From an uncultured Saprospiraceae bacterium (GTDB taxonomy: Bacteria > Bacteroidota > Bacteroidia > Chitinophagales > Saprospiraceae), in assembly GCA_937924805.1 (NCBI GenBank), contig CALDTZ010000004.1, positions 89,369 through 153,368 on the forward strand: a DNA stretch of 64,000 nucleotides, given 5' to 3'. Made by a program: the position numbers and the translations under genes. Within the stretch, counting starts at the first letter, position 1. The number at the start of each line of letters is the position of its first letter. Positions 9,002-17,978 of the stretch are shown here, in pieces. Under the pieces are notes generated by a model, which worked only from the letters and a program-made list of their open reading frames with translations, ran no database searches and had not been told where the DNA came from.

Positions 9002-9994
9002 TTATTTTTTAATAACTTGCAGTGCTTTTTTAGCTTTTTCGAATGTTGGATTTATCTTTTGGGAAATACTATAATCTTCGGTAGCTAAGGAGATATTTCC
9101 TTTTAATTCATTTGTTATACCTCTGTAATAAAACCCTAGATAACTCGCCGGTGAGATGTTAACTAAAATATTAAATTGTTCATAAGCTGCATCAATTGAA
9201 TCCATGCTTAAGTAAAGAATCCCTGCATTTAGATATGCCTCTTCAAATTGACGATCTTTGATATTTATTTTTCTATAAAGTTCAAGTGCTTCAGGGATTC
9301 GATCATTGTTTTGAAGATAAAAAGCTTTTGAATGCCAAGCATTAATATTTGTTGTGTCTAGTTTTATAGCTTGTTCAAAGTAGTTTAATGCAACCTTGTT
9401 ACCCAAATCTTCATACAATTGTCCTATAAGAATCCATGCATCGTGCAGTTCAGGCTCTATTTCTATTGCCGTCTGAAACGAATTAATTGCCTTTTCTTTT
9501 TCATTCATACTTCTATAAATCATACCCATCATAAAGAAACCTTCAGCATTTTGATTATCGAGCTTTAAAATTTTATCTACAGCAATCATAGCAGATCCAT
9601 TATCTGTCAATATCAAATGATCTTCAGCAAGTTTTAATAATGTCTTTATACTATTGGGAAATTTTTCATGTGCCTCTTCAAGCAATTCAATTGCTTTTTT
9701 TGACTGATAACTGTCTAAATATACATCTGATAAATGATGATAATATGTTGGGTTTTCTGGAGCTAATTTAATGGCATCTTTTAAATCATCGATGGCAGCT
9801 TTATAAACTTGATTCTTATAGTAAACGGCCGCTCGTTCTGCATATAATTTAGCATTTGTTGGATCAGAGGCAATCATTTTAGATAAATCTTTTCCTTCAG
9901 GGAGTGGATTAAGGTTATTCGTGTTTTGCTCTTGTTTACAACTTGTGATATTTATAATAAGCGCAATTGTAAAAAGTAAATATGTCCATTTCAT
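9002..9994 (-). CDS. TPR-repeat lipoprotein
   Basis: The frame is open from 10060, but the ATG at 9994 starts a typical lipoprotein signal (MKWTYLLFTIALIINITSC, lipid-accepting Cys at residue 19) and gives 330 residues. The rest is a solenoid of about eight tetratricopeptide repeats (for example NAKLYAERAAVYYKNQVYKA; AEGFFMMGMIYRSMNEKEKA; HDAWILIGQLYEDLGNKVA). Inferred location is the periplasmic face of the inner or outer membrane, as a protein-protein scaffold. No gene context narrows its role: dodecin lies 85 bp downstream and the next upstream gene ends behind a terminator. Confidence 0.85.
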   Translation of the reverse strand: MKWTYLLFTIALIINITSCKQEQNTNNLNPLPEGKDLSKMIASDPTNAKLYAERAAVYYKNQVYKAAIDDLKDAIKLAPENPTYYHHLSDVYLDSYQSKKAIELLEEAHEKFPNSIKTLLKLAEDHLILTDNGSAMIAVDKILKLDNQNAEGFFMMGMIYRSMNEKEKAINSFQTAIEIEPELHDAWILIGQLYEDLGNKVALNYFEQAIKLDTTNINAWHSKAFYLQNNDRIPEALELYRKINIKDRQFEEAYLNAGILYLSMDSIDAAYEQFNILVNISPASYLGFYYRGITNELKGNISLATEDYSISQKINPTFEKAKKALQVIKK

Positions 9995-10120
9995 AGTAGA
10001 AAAATATGGGTGAAGATAATGGCTCTTATTGAAGTTAACAATAGATTTAATCCTTAACAAAGACAGTTTGTGCTTATAAGGATAGACATAAGCGTATGTT
10101 GATTATTGCTTTTATCGAAT

Positions 10121-10154
10121 AAAAAAGCCACTATCAAACGGTTTGATAGTGGCT
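10121..10154 (-). terminator. intrinsic terminator after the surface-protein pair
   Basis: 14-base arms AGCCACTATCAAAC (10126-10139) and its exact complement (10141-10154) form a long hairpin. On the minus strand it is followed by six T. Confidence 0.85.
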
Positions 10155-10176
10155 GATATTATTTTATTCTAGTAAA

Positions 10177-11805
10177 TTAGAATCTGTATCCTAACTTTAA
10201 ATAACCAATATAATCCAATGCGTTTACTTGGAATGCAGGAGCAATTGCTTCACCACCAATTGCCAAGAATAATGAATTAATAAAATCATCACTTGAGTCG
10301 TCGATTGCAATTTTTGGCGAAAATAGTGCCTTTGATAAATACCATCTACCTTCTGCAAATAACTTTGGAGATAACGTAATCTTCGTAATATCTTCTATCT
10401 TATGATCATTGTAGTGCATTCTAAGCTTCGCACCTAAAACGGGTGTTGGGATAAGTTTGCTTATATCACAAAACCCTAAATAATGCCATCTAACTCCTGG
10501 TTCTAGGTAAAGATGAATGTTTGATCCTTCCGATGCATCATTGCAATCACATTCACTGGATTCGCCACCATACAATCGGTCTAGAGCAATTCCACCATTG
10601 ATACCATATTCGAATAAACTGTTTTTGCACGTATTACCATTTAGGATATCCTTTTTATTTTGCCAATCTTGCCAAAATCCTAATTCAAATGCAGGATGGA
10701 AACCTAAGTGATTTATTGGGTTTACATCCGGATGAACCGGTTGTGAGCCATAGTTAAGTCTTGCTGCTATTTCAAAATCTTCTAAATTTTTAGCATTTGT
10801 TACACAGTCGCTACAAATAGATTGAGGTTTAGCTTCTTCTTGAAGGACAATCGTTGCCATTGCATTACAACCATTAACATCTACATATGGCTTTTTGTAT
10901 GTCCCAGCAGAATCAAGGGTCATTCCTTGAAATGAATAAACATCACCATTTGCAAAATCATATTTTTGGGTAGGAACAAGAGTAGTATCTATCGGTTCAA
11001 AAAAGTCTAAGTTAAGGATGGTAATCATTTTACCACAGTCATCAGCTTTACTTACTGTATGCATGTATGTTCCAGACTTGTCGTAAGTATAGCTTGCGTC
11101 GTCAATAACCCAATTATACGTTTCTCCTTCGCAAATTTCTACTACAGGTAGATTATTAAATTCGTCTACACAGTTGATAATAACTTCTTCTTTTTGAACT
11201 GCTGGTCTTTGATAAGATGAATCCATTGGTTTAGAATACGTCTTACCACAAACGGTATAATAAATTAATTGCTTTTCGTAATCTGGATAAATATTTTGAG
11301 GCGATAAATCCTCACAAGGTTGTTTACCTTCCTTGATCATCTGTTCTTTTAGTTCATCACATACTTTGTTAATATCAACCGTTTGATTAAGGCCTCTACT
11401 ATCACCTTCAACAATACAGAATCCAAATAAACGCAAACGATCTTGGTCTGGTGTAAATGGTTGACCAAGACTGTTAGTATATGTTTTATCTGATGATAAT
11501 TTTAATACTTCATGTGGTTTGATTCCGCTATTTAAGATACCTTTTCTACAAGGTTCAGAAGGAAGTTTTTGAAATGATGTATTACCACAACAGATCCAAA
11601 CTGGCATATTTACAAGTTCTGCCAAGGTATAATCAACAGATAAGTCACTAAAATTATCTCGCCATGTATATGTTTTTCCATTTGGCGCTTTGTAGGATGG
11701 TGGATCTCCAATCCAGTCTGCTTCTCCATTTGCCGAAAGGCTTTGTGAAGAAATAATAATTGTTAAAATATATAGAAATAGATGTTTCATTTTTAAATTT
11801 TTCAT
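10177..11805 (-). CDS. Exported cysteine-rich protein with C-terminal outer-membrane-like region, function unknown
   Basis: Possible starts are the ATGs at 11817, 11805 and 11790; all precede a signal peptide (LFLYILTIIISSQSLSA). The middle region is rich in Cys and in acidic and aromatic residues (VNMPVWICCGN, LRLFGFCIVEGDSRG, VEICEGETYNW, QSICSDCVTNA). The last ~170 residues alternate hydrophobic and polar residues and the chain ends YLKLGYRF with a terminal Phe, the usual signature of an outer-membrane beta-barrel. I do not recognise the family. It lies just after a SprB-repeat/T9SS protein and shares its promoter and terminator, so the two probably work together at the cell surface. Confidence 0.7.
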   Translation of the reverse strand: MKNLKMKHLFLYILTIIISSQSLSANGEADWIGDPPSYKAPNGKTYTWRDNFSDLSVDYTLAELVNMPVWICCGNTSFQKLPSEPCRKGILNSGIKPHEVLKLSSDKTYTNSLGQPFTPDQDRLRLFGFCIVEGDSRGLNQTVDINKVCDELKEQMIKEGKQPCEDLSPQNIYPDYEKQLIYYTVCGKTYSKPMDSSYQRPAVQKEEVIINCVDEFNNLPVVEICEGETYNWVIDDASYTYDKSGTYMHTVSKADDCGKMITILNLDFFEPIDTTLVPTQKYDFANGDVYSFQGMTLDSAGTYKKPYVDVNGCNAMATIVLQEEAKPQSICSDCVTNAKNLEDFEIAARLNYGSQPVHPDVNPINHLGFHPAFELGFWQDWQNKKDILNGNTCKNSLFEYGINGGIALDRLYGGESSECDCNDASEGSNIHLYLEPGVRWHYLGFCDISKLIPTPVLGAKLRMHYNDHKIEDITKITLSPKLFAEGRWYLSKALFSPKIAIDDSSDDFINSLFLAIGGEAIAPAFQVNALDYIGYLKLGYRF

Positions 11806-11826
11806 GTCATTAATCATTTAGATGGT

Positions 11827-12669
11827 TTATTCAGTTACTATCAATTGTCTAGAAAAACTAATTGAATCACCTACTATTAATACGACGTACATTCCCGGAT
11901 CTAAATCTGCGGTGACGGGAAAGCCATTTATTTCACCATTGGTCATTGGTACATCTAGAGGGCCAATTACCCTTCTACCGTTTGTATTAAAGACCGTTAA
12001 AGTTGCTGTTTCTGTATTATCACCAAAAAAGACATCTACGAAGAACTCATCTCCGCTACTTACTGGATTTCCTGATATTCTACAACCAACACACTTTATT
12101 TCTTGTATGATTTGTGTTTGACATCCATTGGCATCTGTAACATCAACAGTGTAACTTCCTTCTTGAAGGTTTGCAAATTCATTTGAGGTTTGTGGAGTTT
12201 CATTATTTAAACTATATAAATATGGACTCTCTCCACCAACTACATTTACTTCAAAAGAGCCAAGAATTGGATTTTGAACTGTTCCATGAACACAATCTTT
12301 ATCTGTAACATTAGCAGATGCTGCAGTAAGTAAATCTGGGAAATCCAAATTAAAGAAAATAGTAGTATCACAGCCATCAATAAGAAGATCTACGGCATAT
12401 TCACCACTTCCAAGCCCAACTCTTTTTACATCATCAGATCCATCATTCCATAATATCATATCCGTGGCACCTTGAATGAAATTTAGATCTATGGTACCAG
12501 AACCAGTACAAGGATTTAAATTTAATAGAGGATTGATATCTAAGGTTCCGGAACCAGTGAGTGTGGTAAAACCCATTGTAGAATAGTCAAAAATTATATG
12601 ATCTTTTCCTTCACTCTGCACATTATATGTGAGTAGTAAAAACGAAAAGATAAAAAGTAAATTTTTCAT
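11827..12669 (-). CDS. Secreted SprB-repeat protein with T9SS type A sorting domain
   Basis: A 280-residue protein with an N-terminal signal peptide (MKNLLFIFSFLLLTYNVQS), a middle region ending in a SprB-like repeat (YLYSLNNETPQTS, SYTVDVTDANGCQTQI), and a C-terminal T9SS domain (NPVSSGDEF, LTVFNTNGRRV, DLDPGMYVVLIVG). SprB repeats are known from gliding-motility adhesins of Flavobacterium, but a single repeat in a short protein argues for a general surface protein rather than a motility adhesin. It is the first gene of a two-gene unit with the Cys-rich protein downstream; a TACATTTG -7 element lies 66 bp upstream. Confidence 0.82.
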   Translation of the reverse strand: MKNLLFIFSFLLLTYNVQSEGKDHIIFDYSTMGFTTLTGSGTLDINPLLNLNPCTGSGTIDLNFIQGATDMILWNDGSDDVKRVGLGSGEYAVDLLIDGCDTTIFFNLDFPDLLTAASANVTDKDCVHGTVQNPILGSFEVNVVGGESPYLYSLNNETPQTSNEFANLQEGSYTVDVTDANGCQTQIIQEIKCVGCRISGNPVSSGDEFFVDVFFGDNTETATLTVFNTNGRRVIGPLDVPMTNGEINGFPVTADLDPGMYVVLIVGDSISFSRQLIVTE

Positions 12670-12734
12670 GCGTTAAAATGTTAATTTATTATTTATCTAT
12701 TGTATAAACCCTAAGCGGAATCTAAACGTCTCTG

Positions 12735-12742
12735 CAAATGTA
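12735..12742 (-). promoter_or_regulatory. -7 element (TAnnTTTG) for the surface-protein pair
   Basis: TACATTTG on the minus strand, about 66 bp upstream of the SprB-repeat gene. The -33 element is not evident. Confidence 0.45.
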
Positions 12743-12843
12743 CATTTTAAGGTAATTTTAATATATATTTTTTAAATATATTTTAATTTATTTAATTTGT
12801 AACCGACTGTAAATAAACTTAATATTTATACTAATTTTTAGTA

Positions 12844-12851
12844 TATCTTTG
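12844..12851 (+). promoter_or_regulatory. -7 element for the unknown gene-rnr unit
   Basis: TATCTTTG followed by a purine-rich leader, 17 bp before the ATG at 12868. No TTG at the expected spacing. Confidence 0.45.
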
Positions 12852-12867
12852 CATTTAGAAAAGAGCT

Positions 12868-13407
12868 ATGAAAGATACGAAGGCGTCAATGGCCGTTTTT
12901 ATGGAATATTTTCCCGAAATAATTCCTCCACTGACCGTTACAAATGAAGCAATTAAAGATATAAGCAAAAACAATAAAACCTTACCAGGCGTTTTTATTC
13001 AAGAATATTTTCAGTCTTGGCATGGAGAGCTTGATGAGTTTACTGAATATATTCCTTGCTTTTCATTAGAAGAAGAGGAAAAGTTTTATGCGATTGTTTA
13101 TTGGAAAGGTAGCTTATTAAGTCATGAGTTTTATCTAGCAACAATAGATAAAAGAACACAAAAGCTCATTAACAAAAAAGTAATTGCAGGAACTATTTCT
13201 GACGGGATTAAAGTGATTGATTGTGTAGCTAAGATCGAAGAAGATAAATCTGTTCATGTTATGATTGGGGAAAAGACAGAAAAAGAATTCAACCCACTAG
13301 AAAGCAAAGCCATATACATGGAAATATTACCGGATGGCACAATAGAATCATTTAAAGAAGATAATCCAATATCATGGCTAAAAGAAGATATAAATCAAAA
13401 AAAGTAA
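12868..13407 (+). CDS. Hypothetical protein overlapping rnr
   Basis: A 179-residue soluble protein without signal peptide or membrane segment; I do not recognise its family. Visible features are an N-terminal segment AVFMEYFPEIIPPLTVTNEA, aromatic stretches (FIQEYFQSWHGELDEF), and alternating strands such as EKFYAIVYWKGSLLSHEFYL, suggesting a compact alpha/beta fold. The C-terminus runs 34 nt into the start of rnr in another frame, so expression of the two is probably coupled. Inference only: it might modulate RNase R or simply share its transcript. Confidence 0.75.
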   Translation: MKDTKASMAVFMEYFPEIIPPLTVTNEAIKDISKNNKTLPGVFIQEYFQSWHGELDEFTEYIPCFSLEEEEKFYAIVYWKGSLLSHEFYLATIDKRTQKLINKKVIAGTISDGIKVIDCVAKIEEDKSVHVMIGEKTEKEFNPLESKAIYMEILPDGTIESFKEDNPISWLKEDINQKK

Positions 13408-15530
13408 ATTCGAGAGACCTTAAAACACAGGTTTACAAATTGTTTCTTCGACTTCCTAAAAAAAGGCTTAATGCAAAGCAAATTGGAGCAAAACTAAAAA
13501 TTAGTAATAGTAAAGATGCTATTCAATATGCTGTGGATCAATTAGCGGCAAGCAATAAAATTGTCTTCGTTAAAGATGATAAATACAAACTCAATAAATT
13601 AACGGCTAAACTAGCGTTTGAAGCACTGCCAAGCTCTACATATAAAGGCCGAGTTGATATGACAAAACAAGGCAGTGGGTTTTTAATTGTTGAAAATTTA
13701 GAGCAAGATTTATTTATTCCAAGAAACCATCTCAAAGGAGCTATGGATGGTGATATTGTCGAAGTTACGGCAGTATTTCCAAAGGGTAAGAAAAGAGGTG
13801 AAGCTAAAGTTCGAAAAATATTAAAGAGAAAATTAAGTTCTGTTGTTGGACGCCTTTATTTTCAAAAGAGGTACGCCTTAGTTGATGTTATGCATACAAG
13901 AAATCCTTTATCAGTTTGTATAAAGCCTGGTGATACCATGTTTGCAAAAGATGAAGATATTGTTGTTGTTGAAATAATCTCTTGGGGTAATGGACAAAAC
14001 AATACTATTTGGGGTAAAGTGAAGCAAGTTATTGATGAAGAAAACTTGAATGAAATAAACATGCAATCCATTTTAAGTATGAATGGGTTTGATTCGTTTT
14101 TCCCTCAAGAAGTGAAAGATGAAATGAAATTTGTACCTGATGAAGTGCCAGAATCAGATAAAGATGGCAGAAGAGATTTAAGAGATACAGTTACTTTCAC
14201 CATTGATCCTGAAACAGCTAAAGATTTTGATGATGCTCTATCAATAAAGTATTTACCAGAGGGGATTATCGAGGTTGGGATTCATATTGCTGATGTATCT
14301 CACTATGTTAAGCCTAATACTAATCTTGATAAGGAAGCGTATCACAGGTCTACTTCAGTTTATTTGGTAGATCGAACGATACCAATGTTGCCAGAAAAAC
14401 TTTCTAATAGTTTATGTTCATTAAATCCACAAGTGGACCGATTGAGCTTTTCGGCGATGTTCTTATTTGATGAAAAGTATAAGATTATTGATCGATGGTT
14501 TGGAAAGAGTGTGATTTATTCAGATAAGCGATTTACCTATGAAGCGGCACAAGAAATACTTGAATCAGGTGAAGGTGAATTTGCAAAAGAATTATCAGAT
14601 TTAAATGCAATCGCAAAAAAACTTAGGAAGAAAAAATTTAAAAACGGCGCTATTAATTTTGATTCAGATGAAATCAAATTTAAACTTGATAAAAATTCAA
14701 AACCAATAGAACTCATTGTTAAACGAAGAAAAGAAGCTCACCTTTTAGTTGAAGACTTCATGTTATTAGCAAATAAAGAAGTAGCAAGATTTATTGGTTC
14801 TAAAGAAGAACAAGAAATTCCTTTTGTTTATCGTGTACATGATCTACCAGATACGGATCGATTAGTCGACATTTCATTGTTTGCAAAAGAATTGGGATTT
14901 AACTTTAAATATCAAACACCACAGGAAGTTAAGGAGTCAATAAATGCATTGGCAAAAGCAGCAAAAAAAGACGAAGCTTTAAAACTTCTTGAACCACTGG
15001 CAATACGAGCAATGTCAAAGGCAATATATACGACGAATAATATAGGTCATTATGGGTTAGGTTTTCAGTATTATGGCCATTTTACTTCACCAATTAGAAG
15101 GTATGCCGATGTGTTAGTACACCGAATTTTGGAAGCTAATATTGAAAAAACGGTACGAATGGTTAAAGGAGATTTGGAAATAAAATGTAAGCACATATCT
15201 TCTCAAGAAAAGAAAGCGACAGAAGCAGAAAGAGATTCCGTTAAATACAAAAAAGTAGAGTTTATGGCGAATCGAATTGGTGAAGAATTCGAGGCAATAA
15301 TTTCTGGTATGATCGAGCGAGGTATTTTTGTAGAAGTTAAAGAAACGAAAGCGGAAGGTCTTATTCAATTTAGTCGTATGACAAACGATTATTCACAAAC
15401 AGAAAATAAATACATTGTTTTAGATCGAACGACAGGGCAAAAACTAAAATTTGGGGATACGGTCAACGTCCGTTTATTGGAAGTAAATTTAGAAGATAAA
15501 CTACTTGAGTTCGAATTGGTGGAATCTTAA
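13374..15530 (+). CDS. rnr: Ribonuclease R (3'-5' exoribonuclease)
   Basis: A 718-residue RNB-family enzyme of normal length. A basic N-terminal helix and winged-helix region (residues 1-75, AKRRYKSKKV, NAKQIGAKLKI) is followed by OB cold-shock domains (FLIVENLEQDLFIPR). The RNB catalytic core carries the Mg-binding aspartates in DPETAKDFDDALSI near residue 280, with HIADVSHYV and the RYADVLVHR motif near 575. A C-terminal S1 domain follows (EAIISGMIERGIFVEVKE). It degrades structured RNA, including rRNA fragments and tmRNA-tagged messages. The start overlaps the upstream unknown gene. Confidence 0.96.
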   Translation: MAKRRYKSKKVNSRDLKTQVYKLFLRLPKKRLNAKQIGAKLKISNSKDAIQYAVDQLAASNKIVFVKDDKYKLNKLTAKLAFEALPSSTYKGRVDMTKQGSGFLIVENLEQDLFIPRNHLKGAMDGDIVEVTAVFPKGKKRGEAKVRKILKRKLSSVVGRLYFQKRYALVDVMHTRNPLSVCIKPGDTMFAKDEDIVVVEIISWGNGQNNTIWGKVKQVIDEENLNEINMQSILSMNGFDSFFPQEVKDEMKFVPDEVPESDKDGRRDLRDTVTFTIDPETAKDFDDALSIKYLPEGIIEVGIHIADVSHYVKPNTNLDKEAYHRSTSVYLVDRTIPMLPEKLSNSLCSLNPQVDRLSFSAMFLFDEKYKIIDRWFGKSVIYSDKRFTYEAAQEILESGEGEFAKELSDLNAIAKKLRKKKFKNGAINFDSDEIKFKLDKNSKPIELIVKRRKEAHLLVEDFMLLANKEVARFIGSKEEQEIPFVYRVHDLPDTDRLVDISLFAKELGFNFKYQTPQEVKESINALAKAAKKDEALKLLEPLAIRAMSKAIYTTNNIGHYGLGFQYYGHFTSPIRRYADVLVHRILEANIEKTVRMVKGDLEIKCKHISSQEKKATEAERDSVKYKKVEFMANRIGEEFEAIISGMIERGIFVEVKETKAEGLIQFSRMTNDYSQTENKYIVLDRTTGQKLKFGDTVNVRLLEVNLEDKLLEFELVES

Positions 15531-15586
15531 TCAAATTGTTACCTTAGTGATGATTCGATTTTGACCGTTTTAACTTCTAACCAAAG

Positions 15587-16996
15587 ATGCAATTATTTTC
15601 ATTTTTATCCTACCGTCCAGCATTTACCAATGATGCGGTAACACTTGGTATTTTATTAATTATTCTAGCTCTTATATTTTATACTTCTTCATTGAAAAAA
15701 GCACCTTTTGATAAGTTTTATAAAGTAGTACCTGCTTTGCTTTTGTGTTATTTTATACCAGCGATATGTCATTGGCCATTGGGTTTGATTGCATCGCATT
15801 GGTATGGTGACGGTCTTACAGAATTGTTGTCAAATTATAATTTAACCATAGAAAATGGGATGAATTTTGACCAGATAACATCCTTTTTGTCTGAAAATGG
15901 GGTTCCAAGTTCAGAATATAAAGCAGTTCAAGGTCATTCTAATTTATATTATATCGCTTCAAGGTACATGCTTCCAGCAAGTCTAATTTTACTATGCTTA
16001 AGTATAGATTTAAAAGGTTTGTTCAATTTAGGACCGAAGGCATTAATTATGTTTTTTACGGCTACTTTAGGTATTATTATTGGTGGACCGATAGCGTTAT
16101 TGGTAAGTTCTTATGTGGCACCTGGAATTATTGGAGCAGATCCAGAACAAGTATGGAGAGGACTAGCTACTGTTGCGGGAAGTTGGATCGGTGGTGGTGC
16201 CAATCAAACGGCGATGAAAGAAATTTATGAAGTAAAAGATAATTTGTTTGGGACTATGATTGTAGTAGATGTTGTGGTGGCTAATATTTGGATGGGGTTT
16301 TTGCTTTATGGTGCTAATGTTTCAGATAAAATTGATCGATATTTGAAAGCAGATAACTCTGCAATTGAAGATTTAAAGAATAAAGTTTCTGATTATAGAG
16401 CAAGCATAGAGGAAGTTCCTTCGGCGACAAAACTGTTTATATTGATGGCTATCGCTTTTGGAGGAGTTGGTTTTTCTCATTGGGCAGCAGACTTGATAAC
16501 GCCATTTATGAAAAGCCATTATGAATTACTAAATAGTTATAAACTCAATAGTTTTGCTTCGCATTTCTTTTGGTTGATCGTCTTTTCTACAACCATAGGT
16601 TTAGTTCTGTCATTTACTAAAGCAAAAAAACTTGAAGGGGTAGGAGCTTCGACATGGGGTTCGATCTTTATCTATTTTTTGGTGGCAACTATTGGAATGA
16701 AGATGAATTTAGGTCAAGTTTTTGACAATTTAGGTTTGTTTTTTATTGGAATTACATGGATGTTAGTTCATGTTTTATTGTTACTAGTAATGGCAAAGAT
16801 TATCAAAGCTCCGTTTTTCTTTGTAGCGGTTGGAAGTCAAGCAAATGTGGGAGGGGCAGCATCTGCTCCCGTCGTGGCTTCAGCATTTAGTCCAGCTTTG
16901 GCGCCAGTTGGTGTATTAATGGCTGTATTAGGATATGCGCTCGGAACATATGGTGCAATTATATGTGCAACCTTAATGCAAATAGTCAGCACTTAA
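15587..16996 (+). CDS. DUF819 family integral membrane protein
   Basis: A 469-residue protein with about 12 hydrophobic segments and the signature DUF819 glycine-rich stretches (FTATLGIIIGGPIALLV, LATVAGSWIGGGANQTAM and, near the C-terminus, VGSQANVGGAASAPVVASAF). The duplicated GG(A/G)-type motifs in two halves suggest an inverted-repeat transporter fold. Substrate is unknown; I know of no confirmed function for the family. It sits 56 bp after rnr with no terminator between, and may be read through from that unit. The stop codon lies inside a 14-base palindrome (16988-17001). Confidence 0.88.
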   Translation: MQLFSFLSYRPAFTNDAVTLGILLIILALIFYTSSLKKAPFDKFYKVVPALLLCYFIPAICHWPLGLIASHWYGDGLTELLSNYNLTIENGMNFDQITSFLSENGVPSSEYKAVQGHSNLYYIASRYMLPASLILLCLSIDLKGLFNLGPKALIMFFTATLGIIIGGPIALLVSSYVAPGIIGADPEQVWRGLATVAGSWIGGGANQTAMKEIYEVKDNLFGTMIVVDVVVANIWMGFLLYGANVSDKIDRYLKADNSAIEDLKNKVSDYRASIEEVPSATKLFILMAIAFGGVGFSHWAADLITPFMKSHYELLNSYKLNSFASHFFWLIVFSTTIGLVLSFTKAKKLEGVGASTWGSIFIYFLVATIGMKMNLGQVFDNLGLFFIGITWMLVHVLLLLVMAKIIKAPFFFVAVGSQANVGGAASAPVVASAFSPALAPVGVLMAVLGYALGTYGAIICATLMQIVST

Positions 16997-17040
16997 GTGC
17001 TATAATATTGATACTCATACACTTTTGTTAAGTAGGCCGT

Positions 17041-17072
17041 TGGAATAATGGTTGAAATTTTACTATCTTTGC
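17041..17072 (+). promoter_or_regulatory. Bacteroidota-type promoter for the glycogen-synthase-like/glmS cluster
   Basis: TTG (17041-17043), a 21-bp spacer, then TATCTTTG (17065-17072). Transcription should start near 17078, giving a leader of about 85 nt before the ATG at 17165. Confidence 0.7.
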
Positions 17073-17164
17073 ACACCTTTTTAGGGGCATAGAGATTGGT
17101 ATCTATATATTTTATTAATTGACCATTGGGTCTCTAGGTAATAACAGGTCATCAAAGTTAGGAT

Positions 17165-17977
17165 ATGAGTAAAAAAAGAGTCCTTTTTGTTACGCAAGAA
17201 ATGAATCCTTACACAGAATTAAGCATCATTTCAGAGTTGGTTCGAAGTTTACCTCAAAAAGTACAGAGTGGTGGAATGGAGGTCAGAGTATTGATGCCGA
17301 AGTTTGGTACTATTAACGAAAGAAGGCATAGGCTTCATGAGGTTGTTCGGTTGTCGGGTATGAATATAATAGTCGATGACGAAGATTATCCTTTAATTAT
17401 CAAAGTAGCATCATTGCCTGGTGCCCGTATGCAGGTATACTTTTTGGATAATGAAGAATTCTTTAAAAGGAAAGCTACTTTCAGCGATGAAGACGGTAAG
17501 CCTTTTGAGGATAATCAAGAAAGAATGGTATTCTTCTGTAAAGGAGTTTTAGAAACTGTAAAGAAATTTGGATGGCCGCCAGACATTATTCATTGTCATG
17601 GATCATTCACCGCTTTTATACCTACCTATTTAAAGACCGTATATAAAAACGAGCCAATTTTTGATAATAGTAAATGTGTATACACGACGTATGATCAAAG
17701 TATGGAGTCGGAGTGTGATGATAGGTTGCTAGAATTAGCGACGGTAAATGGTATTGAAAGAGAAGAACTCGATATATACCAAAAGGATGGAAAAATACGT
17801 TTAAATCTAGGCGCTTTCAAACATGCAGATGCTATCGCTAAAGGAAGTGAAACCTTAGCTGAAGATGAAATAGCTGCTATCGAACAATTAGAAGTACCCG
17901 TAATGGAATATTGTTCAAAAGAAGAATTGCCTGAGGCAAATATGGAATTTTTCAAATCATTAATGACTGAAGATTAG
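17165..17977 (+). CDS. Short glycogen/starch-synthase-like protein (GT5 N-terminal domain only)
   Basis: 270 residues matching only the N-terminal Rossmann half of GT5 glycogen synthases: KRVLFVTQEMNPYTELS at the start, EVRVLMPKFG, and PPDIIHCHGSFTAFIPTYL where full enzymes have the DxxHxHDW-type segment. The ADP-glucose-binding KxGGL motif is absent from the N-terminus (EMNPYTELS stands there) and the C-terminal GT-B domain is missing. Family knowledge: this short form is widespread in Bacteroidota next to DUF4270 and glmS genes. It is unlikely to make glycogen alone; a binding or regulatory role in envelope sugar metabolism is an inference. First gene of the cluster, 1 nt from the next. Confidence 0.85.
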   Translation: MSKKRVLFVTQEMNPYTELSIISELVRSLPQKVQSGGMEVRVLMPKFGTINERRHRLHEVVRLSGMNIIVDDEDYPLIIKVASLPGARMQVYFLDNEEFFKRKATFSDEDGKPFEDNQERMVFFCKGVLETVKKFGWPPDIIHCHGSFTAFIPTYLKTVYKNEPIFDNSKCVYTTYDQSMESECDDRLLELATVNGIEREELDIYQKDGKIRLNLGAFKHADAIAKGSETLAEDEIAAIEQLEVPVMEYCSKEELPEANMEFFKSLMTED

Positions 17978-17978
17978 A

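Noticed and set aside
16988..17001. 14-base palindrome AGCACTTAAGTGCT at the DUF819 stop
   Set aside because: No T tract follows and the stop codon sits inside it; too short to call a terminator.
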